64,000 nt of DNA, from the NCBI RefSeq assembly GCF_027925385.1, contig NZ_AP027143.1, positions 62,001 through 126,000 of the forward strand, in the 5' to 3' direction. The notes beneath the pieces are model-generated. The model had not been told where the DNA came from and made no database searches. It saw only the letters and a list, made by a program, of their open reading frames with translations. This document shows, piece by piece, positions 35,991 to 43,345 of this stretch (the stretch's first letter is position 1; every line of letters starts with the position of its first letter). Position numbers and translations under genes: made by a program. Source of the stretch: Methylocystis iwaonis. Lineage in GTDB: Bacteria > Pseudomonadota > Alphaproteobacteria > Rhizobiales > Beijerinckiaceae.

Positions 35991-37337
35991 ATGCGCACAT
36001 ATTCAACGACGCCCTTTGGGCGGCGATCGTTGTCGCTTGCCATGGTGGCGGCGCAAGCGGCGACACGGGATTTTGTCGCCCAACCCGACGCATCGGAGAC
36101 GGCTGTCCATAAATGGCGGCTGTTTCGCTCCCTCACAGAAGCTAAGAGCCCGCTCGGCGTCACTGATCGCGCGCTGTCGGTGCTTCATGCCCTGCTGAGC
36201 TTCCACCAGGAAACCGCGCTGACTCTGTCCAAGGGCGGGACGAAGGCCGCTGCGAAGGAGGGGATTGATCCCCTCGCGCCTGGCGTCGTCGTTTTCCCAT
36301 CTAACAAAGAACTTTCGATCCGCGCCCACGGCATGGCGCCGGCGACTCTGCGGCGGCATCTTGCCTCGCTCGTAGAGGCCGGCCTGATCATCCGGCGCGA
36401 CTCGCCGAACGGTAAACGGTTCGCGAGACGCGGGGAAGGCGGCGCGATAGAGGAGTCTTTTGGTTTCGACCTGACGCCGTTGATTGCACGCGCCAACGAA
36501 ATCGAAAATCTCGCCGACGAGGTGCGCGCGGAGAACCGCGCCATGGCCCTGTTGCGCGAAAAAATCACGCTCACTCGGCGCGACATCGTCAAGATGATCG
36601 AGACCGGCATTGCGGAGGGCGTTCCCGGCGATTGGGACGCCCGCCACGGCGATTATCGAGCGCTTTCCGGCCGCTTGGCGCGCAAGATGACGCGGGCAGG
36701 GTTGGAGGCTTTGGCTACGGAACTGGCGGAGCTTGCGGGGGAAATCACCAACGATCTGGAAACCCATGTGAAACGCCAAAAAACAAGCGGCAATGAGTCT
36801 CAGACTGAGCGTCACATACAGAATCAAACCACAAACATTTCTGATCTTGAACCTCGCCTTCGAGAAGGCAGGGTCGAACCGCTCGGGCCAATCGTCGAAG
36901 ACACGGAAGGCGATAGGGCAGGAGATTTGGGAGGAAAGCTACCCGATCCTAAACTCGAAGCCCGTGCCGCCGTCGCGCCGCGCGCTTACCCGCTCGGAAT
37001 GGTGCTGCAAGCCTGCCCGGACATCGTCGATTACGCCAAGGGCGGTGAGATTTCTTGTTGGCGCGACTTGGTGGACGCGTCCGCCATCGTGCGGTCGGCC
37101 TTAGGCGTTTCGCCAGACGCCTGGTCGCAGGCGCTCGATGTTTTGGGCGAGCATGACGCTGCGATCGTTATCGCCGCGATCCTTCAGCGGGGCGATGAAA
37201 TCAAATCTGCAGGCGGCTATTTGCGGGTTTTGACGGCCAAGGCGCGGGCAGGGGAATTCTCCCTCGGGCCAGTGCTGATGGCGCTGCTGCGCGGAAAGGC
37301 TGGGAAAACAGCGCGGGAGCGAAAAAGGGCAGGGTGA
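35991..37337 (+). CDS. repC: Plasmid replication initiator RepC
   Basis: 448 residues, the initiator of repABC replicons. The N-terminal part contains the conserved TPFGRRSLSLAMVAAQ start, then KWRLFRSLTEAKSPLGVTDRALSVLHALLSF. A winged-helix DNA-binding region follows (PSNKELSIRAHGMAPATLRRHLASLVEAGLI). The C-terminal part has the PDIVDYAKGGEISCWRDLV element. Its expression is probably limited by the antisense RNA and hairpin just upstream. In this plasmid family the replication origin lies within repC; the local AT-rich stretch at about 36770-36850 is the best candidate. Confidence 0.95.
   Translation: MRTYSTTPFGRRSLSLAMVAAQAATRDFVAQPDASETAVHKWRLFRSLTEAKSPLGVTDRALSVLHALLSFHQETALTLSKGGTKAAAKEGIDPLAPGVVVFPSNKELSIRAHGMAPATLRRHLASLVEAGLIIRRDSPNGKRFARRGEGGAIEESFGFDLTPLIARANEIENLADEVRAENRAMALLREKITLTRRDIVKMIETGIAEGVPGDWDARHGDYRALSGRLARKMTRAGLEALATELAELAGEITNDLETHVKRQKTSGNESQTERHIQNQTTNISDLEPRLREGRVEPLGPIVEDTEGDRAGDLGGKLPDPKLEARAAVAPRAYPLGMVLQACPDIVDYAKGGEISCWRDLVDASAIVRSALGVSPDAWSQALDVLGEHDAAIVIAAILQRGDEIKSAGGYLRVLTAKARAGEFSLGPVLMALLRGKAGKTARERKRAG
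36770..36850. other. AT-rich segment inside repC, candidate oriV
   Basis: This stretch is clearly richer in A and T than the rest of repC (for example CGCCAAAAAACAAGCGGCAA and AATCAAACCACAAACATTTC). In characterised repABC plasmids the origin maps to an AT-rich part of the repC coding sequence. The assignment is by position and composition only. Confidence 0.4.
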
Positions 37338-37650
37338 CATTCCGAGGCCACTTGGCGCTTTGACGATTGCCCGAGCGGTCGAGGTTGCGCTCGGCATCCG
37401 AGGACCAGCGGACCATTATCGCAGCGTTGGAGAATGTGTTTGAAACTTGCGCTCGTGAGCGCGTCGCCGGTTGTCCGGCCGGAAGCGTGCATGGTGCTGG
37501 CGGCGAGAACCTTTCGGCGAAGGAAGGCCTGCGGCTTGCTCAATCTTGGAGCGAGTGCGTATCGCGCGCCGTTGCTGGCTTCACGATGGCTACGGCCCAT
37601 GTGACGCCAGCGATTTAAGCCTCGAATGAGTGAGGCGCTCGCCAGAGGAT
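37338..37650. other. Intergenic region between repC and the recombinase gene
   Basis: 313 bases between the convergent repC and recombinase genes. Several short frames cross it, but none has protein features I recognise. No convincing terminator was found. Confidence 0.5.
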
Positions 37651-38757
37651 TCACAACCCCGAGGCTTTGGTGAGATTGACCTTGAAGCGGTCGCGCTTGC
37701 GTTGGTAGCGGCGGGTCATTTCCGGGGAGGCGTGGCCGAGGTGTTTTTGCACATGGGCTTCCTCGATCCGCGCCGAGCTTGCGAGGCCGGCGCGCAAGGA
37801 ATGGCCGGAAAAAGCCAGGCGGCGCTCGCCCTCAGGGAGATCGCCGCGCAGGCCAGCGGCGAGGGCGGTTTTCTGCACGAGCCGCGCGACATGTTTATCG
37901 GTCAGGCGCTCCGGCGAGACGCCGCCATTTTTGCGGGCGACGGGACGAAACACCGGCCCGTGACTGATCCGCCCGAGCCTCAGCCAGGTCTCCAGCATGG
38001 CGACGGGGCAGGTGAGGGGAGAGGAGCCACGGCCGATTTCGACCTCGCGCCAGCCGGTCTTGCCGTTGATGGTGAGCAGCAGGCCGCCCTCGCCGGACGC
38101 GTCTGAAGCGCGCGTCTCTGGCGATTCCCCGGCGCTGCTGTTCGCGGGACGAAAAACCTCGATCCAGCCGGTCCCGTCTTCGGTCTGGCCGGGGCCGCAA
38201 TCGAGCCCGACGATTTCCGAGCGGCGCAGGCCGCCGGCGAAGCCGATGGCGAGAATGGCCTTGTCGCGCAGTCCGCGTAGATCGTTGTCGAGGACGGCGA
38301 GCATGGCGAGCAGCTCGTCGGCGAAGATCGCTTGCTTTTGGACCGGCGGGCGGCCGTGGGTCCGGCGAATGCCGGCGAGCACTGTCGCAATATGCCGATC
38401 CGAGGCGTCGAGCGGCGCGCCGAGCTGGCGATAGCGCCAGCAGATGCCGGACAGCCGGCGCTCGAGCGACGCGACGCTCAGCGGATTGCGGCCGGGGGCC
38501 GCTTCCATGCAGGCGGCGAGATAGAGCCCGACGGTTTGCGGGGCCGGGGGCAGGGGGGCGAGCCCCTGGCGTCGCAGCCAGGAGGCGAACGACCGCCAAT
38601 CGGCGTCATAGGCGCGCTGGGTGTTCTCCGCCCGGGCGGCGCGGGCGTAATCGCGGGCTTTTTCCGAAAGCGCGGCGAGATGCGGCGAGGGGGCCCGCTC
38701 GGCGAGCGGCGCGCCGCCGTGGTCGCCGGCGTCCTGATTGTCGTCGATGTCGGCCAT
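37651..38757 (-). CDS. Tyrosine recombinase (XerC/D-like), plasmid resolution type
   Basis: 368 residues. An N-terminal SAM-like DNA-binding domain (YARAARAENTQRAYDADWRSF) is followed by the catalytic domain. The active-site residues seen are Arg in GFAGGLRRSEIVGLDC, His-x-x-Arg in FSGHSLRAG, His in KHLGHASPEM and Tyr in TRRYQRKRD. It is divergent from a DUF1403 gene, next to repABC and a plasmid-type ScpB. This arrangement fits dimer resolution or another maintenance recombination rather than phage integration. A perfect dyad of suitable geometry lies in the intergenic region. Confidence 0.92.
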   Translation of the reverse strand: MADIDDNQDAGDHGGAPLAERAPSPHLAALSEKARDYARAARAENTQRAYDADWRSFASWLRRQGLAPLPPAPQTVGLYLAACMEAAPGRNPLSVASLERRLSGICWRYRQLGAPLDASDRHIATVLAGIRRTHGRPPVQKQAIFADELLAMLAVLDNDLRGLRDKAILAIGFAGGLRRSEIVGLDCGPGQTEDGTGWIEVFRPANSSAGESPETRASDASGEGGLLLTINGKTGWREVEIGRGSSPLTCPVAMLETWLRLGRISHGPVFRPVARKNGGVSPERLTDKHVARLVQKTALAAGLRGDLPEGERRLAFSGHSLRAGLASSARIEEAHVQKHLGHASPEMTRRYQRKRDRFKVNLTKASGL

Positions 38758-38886
38758 GTCGTCCTCGTTTTAGCGCCCTTTTGGGGCGCTGGGCGTCTTT
38801 TCGGGCGGAAAAATCCGACGCCGGGGCGGGCTTTGGGAGGCCGAAAAGCGGGCTTACCGCCCAGAAATCCGCGCCTCTCGATTCGT

Positions 38887-38911
38887 GTCCGATAAGCGCA
38901 CATTATCGGAC
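38887..38911. repeat. Dyad with 7-base centre, candidate recombination core site
   Basis: Perfect 9-base arms GTCCGATAA and TTATCGGAC flank the 7-base centre GCGCACA, located between the divergent recombinase and DUF1403 genes. Core sites for tyrosine recombinases have two inverted binding elements of about 9-13 bases around a 6-8 base crossover region. It could alternatively be an operator for the two genes. Confidence 0.55.
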
Positions 38912-39011
38912 CTAGATAGGAGAAGACAATAGCGGCGCTTTTTATTTGAATTCGCTTGCGTAAGCGCCGCAGTTGGATAGACTCACGACGATCCGAATCT
39001 TTTATGCCCTC

Positions 39012-40040
39012 ATGATCGCCCTCGCGCCGCTCGCTCACCGTCCCCGCCAAAAAAACGCCGCCGATGCAGACGACGCGGGGCGCGACGCTTTGCCGGCAAA
39101 CGCCTTTCCGAAATGGGCGCGCGCTTCCCTCCCCACGCTCGACAGCATGTCCGACGTCGAGGCCGCCGTCCTCGCCGGCGCCAGTCTCGCCGCGCTCCAC
39201 GCCGTCGTCACGAGCGGGCAGCGGGAGGCGCCGCCGTTCCTGGGCGTCTTGCGCGCGCGCCAGGCCCTCGCCGCGGCGGCGCATTGCGCGCCGGCGGCGC
39301 GTCTGCGCGAGGATGACGCCGCTTTGCGCGACGCGCTGCTGCTCGCGGCCCCGGACGCGGCGCTTAGCCCCGCCGGCCGCCTGCACGCGCTGTTTCGCCT
39401 GTTCGGGGCCCCGCGGTTCGGGGGAGATCATGGCGACGTCGAGTGCGCCGGGGAGCTGCTGGGCCTGAATGGCGACATGGCAGAGTATGCCGAGATCGTT
39501 TGCGCCCATGTCGCCGGCGCTGGCGAGCCGCTCGGGCGATCGGTCGCCGCGGCGCAGGCGATCGCGCGCCGGGCAGGCGCGAACGGCGCGCGGGCCGAAG
39601 CCGCAGAGCTGCTCGCGCTCTGGGGGGCAGACCTCGTGCTGGCGAAACGTCTCGGCTGGGAGCGCCCGCTCGCCTTGCTCGCCCTGCGGGTCGGTGGGAT
39701 GCGCGATGCGACGGGGCGGCGCCTGCGTCCGGGCGACGCGGCGTGGCCGAGCGCGGCGCTGCGCGCCTATGCGCTGGCCGCCGCGGATGCGCATTTGGCC
39801 GCCGTCGATCTCCAGCGCCGCGCGTCGATGCTGGTCGCCGTCCTGCCGAAACTGCGCGCCAAGCCCGCCGGCCGCGTCGTCGCGCTGCTGCTCGCCGACG
39901 ACGGCGTCACCCCCGCCGCCGCGGCCCGGGCGACCGGCATGTCCGATCGCGCCGCGCGGCGGCTTTTCGACCGGCTCGTTGAACTGGGCGGCGCGCGCGA
40001 GCTGACCGGGCGCGAAACTTTCAGGATCTACGGACTGTGA
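39012..40040 (+). CDS. DUF1403-family plasmid protein
   Basis: About 342 residues, helical and very Ala-rich. It resembles DUF1403 proteins found on plasmids of Rhizobiales (ALPANAFPKWARASLPTLDSMSDVEAAVLAGASLAAL, then WGADLVLAKRLGWERPLALLAL and a C-terminal helix-turn-helix-like TPAAAARATGMSDRAARRLFDRLVELGG). The C-terminal part suggests DNA binding. I chose the first ATG (39012); a TTG at 38973 is in frame. It is followed closely by the ScpB-like gene, and the recombinase, DUF1403 and ScpB genes form a linked set. The function is unknown. Confidence 0.7.
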   Translation: MIALAPLAHRPRQKNAADADDAGRDALPANAFPKWARASLPTLDSMSDVEAAVLAGASLAALHAVVTSGQREAPPFLGVLRARQALAAAAHCAPAARLREDDAALRDALLLAAPDAALSPAGRLHALFRLFGAPRFGGDHGDVECAGELLGLNGDMAEYAEIVCAHVAGAGEPLGRSVAAAQAIARRAGANGARAEAAELLALWGADLVLAKRLGWERPLALLALRVGGMRDATGRRLRPGDAAWPSAALRAYALAAADAHLAAVDLQRRASMLVAVLPKLRAKPAGRVVALLLADDGVTPAAAARATGMSDRAARRLFDRLVELGGARELTGRETFRIYGL

Positions 40041-40119
40041 TGAGCAAACCACGATGCACCCGCGCCAATCGGCGCTCGTACGGAGCGCTTCGCGCGTCGC
40101 GTCCGGCGGGCGGGCGCCC

Positions 40120-40833
40120 ATGAGCCGCCGCCGCAGCCCGCCCACGGAACTCGACCAGGAGCTCGCAGAATTCCCCGAGGCGTTACGCTGGCGCGAATGG
40201 ATGGGCCGCGTCGAGGCGGCGATCTTCGCCGCCCCGGCGCCCGTCCCGCGCGAGACGCTGGCGCAGCTCGTCGGCGCCGCCTGCCGGCTCGACGATCTTC
40301 TCGCCGACATCGACGCCGAACTGCGCGCGCGCCCTTACGAGATCGTCCGCGTCGCCGGCGGCTGGCAGTTCCGCACGCGGCCGCGCCACGCCGCCGCGTT
40401 GCGCGCGATCGAGGGCTCCAAAGACGCCGGGGCGCCGGAATTCACCAAGCTCGAGATGATCGCGCTCTCGGCCATCGCCTATCTGCAGCCGGTCACGAGG
40501 GCGGAGCTTTCCCGCTTTGCCGGGCGCGAGATCAGCCGCGACGTCATCGGCCGGCTGAAGAGCTGCGGCGTCATCGACGCCGGCCCGCGCGCCCCGGCGC
40601 CCGGTGCGCCGATCGCCTGGGTGACGACCAAGCGCTTCCTCGAAATCTTCGCGCTCGACAGCCTGCGTGATCTGCCGGACCTCGAAGCGCTGGAACGGGG
40701 CGGGCTAATCCGGTCGGAGTCAGATGAGGGCGTCGACGCGGCGCTCGACGACGCGTTGGGGGTGGATGGAGGGGCTGACGAGGACGAAGAGCCGGAGACG
40801 CCAGAATTCGATGAATCCGACGTCGGGGCTTGA
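40120..40833 (+). CDS. ScpB-like segregation protein, plasmid paralogue
   Basis: About 237 residues. The two winged-helix units of ScpB are recognisable: RVEAAIFAAPAPVPRETLAQLV, then EIVRVAGGWQFRTRPRHA, and ALSAIAYLQPVTRAELSRFAG with WVTTKRFLEIFALDSLRDLP. Chromosomal ScpB bridges SMC-kleisin rings. A plasmid paralogue beside repABC and a recombinase suggests a role in plasmid segregation or resolution. The acidic tail (DEDEEPETPEFDES) is unusual. The ATG at 40120 is preferred to 40054 because homology starts just downstream. Confidence 0.8.
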   Translation: MSRRRSPPTELDQELAEFPEALRWREWMGRVEAAIFAAPAPVPRETLAQLVGAACRLDDLLADIDAELRARPYEIVRVAGGWQFRTRPRHAAALRAIEGSKDAGAPEFTKLEMIALSAIAYLQPVTRAELSRFAGREISRDVIGRLKSCGVIDAGPRAPAPGAPIAWVTTKRFLEIFALDSLRDLPDLEALERGGLIRSESDEGVDAALDDALGVDGGADEDEEPETPEFDESDVGA

Positions 40834-41195
40834 GAAAGCGCCTCCCGCTCTTTGATGGCGTTATCACTCCGACGCCAGCTTCGAGGGTGGAGTATCGGAC
40901 CGCCAACCGCAGCCTCAGGCTACCGCCTTTGGACCCGTCCTTTCGAGGTCACGGCAACTAGATGGATAGCGCAGATTCCGTCGGCTGAAATGCCTCGGAA
41001 TGCCGCCCTTTTAAATCGTCTTCCTAACAGCGCCCCAACTTCGCGGCCACGTTCGAGGGCATATTCCGGCTCCTGCGAGCGCTTCATGAAGCGCCGCTCC
41101 CTAAGGCCAGTGTAAGCCGAAAAATCTCGCAACAGGCCCTCGGATTCTGCGATGCCCCCTTGACGGTCGAGCTCGTGCCTGTTTCCACTGGCGGC
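40834..41195. other. Intergenic region without a supported gene
   Basis: 362 bases after the ScpB-like gene. A leftward frame crosses it (EPEYALERGREVGALLGRRF) and looks partly protein-like, but its N-terminal part would be antisense to the DUF2946 gene and no family is recognised. It may contain an eroded gene end. Confidence 0.4.
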
Positions 41196-41627
41196 ATGGC
41201 TTCGTTTTGGGCGCATCACGGCCGGCTGAGGAGCGCGCTCGCCGCGGGCGCCGCGGCTTGGCTGCTGCTCCTGCAGCTCTTCCTTACCGTTGTGGTGGAG
41301 GCGCATGCTTCGCGCTTCGGCTCGGCGGATGTCGCCGTCGCGGCAGCGGGACAGGATTGCATCGCGCCTTCCGGCGATCGCGCCCCGCGGGACCATGCCG
41401 ACGGCCATGGCCATTGCGTCTTGTGCCGGATTTGCCCGCAGCATGACGCGGCCGACGCCGATCCGGTTGCGTTTCTTCATTATGTGATCGCCTTCCTCTA
41501 TCCGCGCTCCTCCGGCGAGCCGGTTTTCTTCCGCAACCGCCTGCCGCCGCCGGAGGGGACCGGCGGGTCGCGCGTCTTTTCGTCCCGTGCGCCACCGCCG
41601 ACCGCCTTGAGCTCTCGACTCTATTGA
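41196..41627 (+). CDS. DUF2946-like membrane/periplasmic protein
   Basis: About 143 residues. One hydrophobic helix near the start (ALAAGAAAWLLLLQLFLTVVVEA) is followed by a His/Cys-rich segment (HADGHGHCVLCRICPQHD) typical of DUF2946 proteins, which often lie near metal uptake genes. The pattern suggests metal binding in the periplasm. The ATG at 41196 begins just before the helix; a TTG at 41160 is possible. It precedes the ECF sigma, anti-sigma and TonB receptor genes in the same direction. Confidence 0.65.
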   Translation: MASFWAHHGRLRSALAAGAAAWLLLLQLFLTVVVEAHASRFGSADVAVAAAGQDCIAPSGDRAPRDHADGHGHCVLCRICPQHDAADADPVAFLHYVIAFLYPRSSGEPVFFRNRLPPPEGTGGSRVFSSRAPPPTALSSRLY

Positions 41628-41690
41628 TCTCTTTGCTGGTCTCGATATCCGCCTCGAGCAGATGTCGATGACCGCTGCAGGCGGCGGTGT

Positions 41691-42191
41691 ATGTCGGAAA
41701 AGAAATCCCATCTTATTCACGAGTTGTTCGTGCGTAACAGACGCGCGCTAACGGCCTATCTGGTGCGTCGCGTCGGCTCCGAGGCCGCTCACGACTTGTT
41801 GCAGGAGACTTTCGTGCGTGCGCTGCGCCACGATCGGTTCGACGACGTCGCGGATCCGCCGGCCTTTCTGCAGAGGATCGCGGCAAATCTGACTCGCGAC
41901 TACGGGCGCCGCCGCAGGACGGAAGCAAAATATCTGAGCTTCGACCGAATCCTCGGCGAGCCGCCGAGCTGGGACGCGCCCCAGGACGAGATCGTCGATC
42001 GTGACCGGCGGGCGCAGCGTCTCGCCTCGGCGATTGAGGCCCTGCCGCCACGCTGCCGCGAGGTCTTCGAACTCTGCGCCTTCGAGGATATGCCGCTCCC
42101 GGAGATTGCGAGGCGGCTGGGCGTCACGGAGCGCATGGTGCGGCAACATATGAGGATAGCCATGCAGCGTTGCTGGGCGGCGATCAGATGA
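41691..42191 (+). CDS. FecI-like ECF sigma factor
   Basis: 166 residues. Region 2 (LTAYLVRRVGSEAAHDLLQETFVRAL) and region 4 (LPPRCREVFELCAFEDMPLPEIARRLGVTERMV) of an ECF sigma factor are present. FecI-type factors are activated through a FecR-like membrane protein when a TonB-dependent receptor binds its siderophore. The next two genes encode exactly those partners, so the promoter it recognises probably lies before the receptor gene (43228-43345). Confidence 0.92.
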   Translation: MSEKKSHLIHELFVRNRRALTAYLVRRVGSEAAHDLLQETFVRALRHDRFDDVADPPAFLQRIAANLTRDYGRRRRTEAKYLSFDRILGEPPSWDAPQDEIVDRDRRAQRLASAIEALPPRCREVFELCAFEDMPLPEIARRLGVTERMVRQHMRIAMQRCWAAIR

Positions 42192-42282
42192 CAGATTTAT
42201 GGTTCGACCTTCCTTTTTTCGCGTCCGCGCGTCGTATCGGGCGATGGGCGGAGATTGTCCGAGAGCAGGGGACGACGTCGGC

Positions 42283-43227
42283 ATGATGAAGAGAATGGAC
42301 GACGACGCCCCCGATCGTGACGACGGCCATGACGCTGCGATCGAATGGTGGTTGCAGGAAAAGGCCGGCGACATAGACGGCGAGCGCCGTATTGCCTTTG
42401 AGGCTTGGCTCGCAGCCGATCCCGCCCATGCTCAGGCCTATGCGGACATTACTGAAATGTTCTCGGAGGCGCAGGGGCTGCGGCGCGCCCGCCGCCGTCA
42501 GGCACACGGCGTGCGACGGACCTGGTGGGCTGCGGCCAGCGTTGCACTCGCGGCTTCTCTCGCTTTTTTCGGTTGGCTCGCCGAATTCGCGAACCGTCAT
42601 CCGGCTGATTATTCGACCGGCGTCGGGGAACGCAGGACGGTGACGCTCACCGATGGCTCGCGTGTCGAGCTCGATTCCGATTCGGCGATCGCCGTGCGCG
42701 TCGAGACGGGATTGCGGCGCGTGACGCTGCTCTCGGGAGAGGCCTGGTTCGAGGTCGCGCCCATCGCCTCGCGTCCCTTTGTCGTGGAGGCGGCGGGCGG
42801 CACGGTCACGGCGCTCGGCACCGCCTTCGACGTTGCGCTCCAGAAAAATGGCGCGCGCGTCGCTGTGAGCGAACATGCGGTGGCGGTCGCGAGCGGCGGC
42901 GAGCGGCTGATCGTCGAGATGAGACAGGAGACCTCATACGAAGCGAATACGCCGGCGCGGACGCCCGTGAGCGTCGCCGCCGAGAATGTCGCAGCTTGGC
43001 GGCGCAGCGCGCTCGTCGTCGAGGACCGTTCGCTCGGTGAGGCGCTCGCGATGCTCGGCCGCTATCGCCATGGATATGTGTTTTGCCTGCGCGCCTCGAC
43101 CTGCGCGCGGCGGGTGAGCGGCGTCTTCTCGACCGCCGAGCCGCTCACGACGTTGCGCGAGATCGAATTTTTCCTCGGCCTGCGCGCCATACATTTCACC
43201 GATTACCTGATTTTCCTAACCGAGTGA
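42283..43227 (+). CDS. FecR-like transmembrane anti-sigma factor
   Basis: About 314 residues. The N-terminal cytoplasmic DUF4880 part (AIEWWLQEKAGDIDGERRIAFEAWLAADPAHAQAYADI) binds the sigma factor. One membrane helix follows (RTWWAAASVALAASLAFFGWLAEF), then a periplasmic FecR domain (VGERRTVTLTDGSRVELDSDSAIAVR, GEAWFEVAP, GTAFDVAL). The C-terminal part receives the signal from the receptor. The start at 42283 is preceded by AGGGGA; the frame extends to 42199 without protein-like sequence. Confidence 0.92.
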   Translation: MMKRMDDDAPDRDDGHDAAIEWWLQEKAGDIDGERRIAFEAWLAADPAHAQAYADITEMFSEAQGLRRARRRQAHGVRRTWWAAASVALAASLAFFGWLAEFANRHPADYSTGVGERRTVTLTDGSRVELDSDSAIAVRVETGLRRVTLLSGEAWFEVAPIASRPFVVEAAGGTVTALGTAFDVALQKNGARVAVSEHAVAVASGGERLIVEMRQETSYEANTPARTPVSVAAENVAAWRRSALVVEDRSLGEALAMLGRYRHGYVFCLRASTCARRVSGVFSTAEPLTTLREIEFFLGLRAIHFTDYLIFLTE

Positions 43228-43345
43228 CGCACCGGGCCAAGAGCTGCCCGAATCTTTTTTATCAACCCACATTCCGAAATCGTCATGAGAGCGTCGAGTT
43301 GGTCACGGGCGGAGACGGCCGGGGCACATTCGGTGGAAAGCGGCG

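Noticed and set aside
38478..40310. 610-residue leftward frame across recombinase and DUF1403
   Set aside because: Arg- and Gly-rich shadow in GC-rich DNA; overlaps two supported genes and the candidate recombination site.
40920..41720. Long leftward frame of 266 residues opposite the DUF2946 gene
   Set aside because: Its N-terminal half is antisense to a gene with membrane and His/Cys-rich features and its composition is Arg/Pro-rich; no family recognised.
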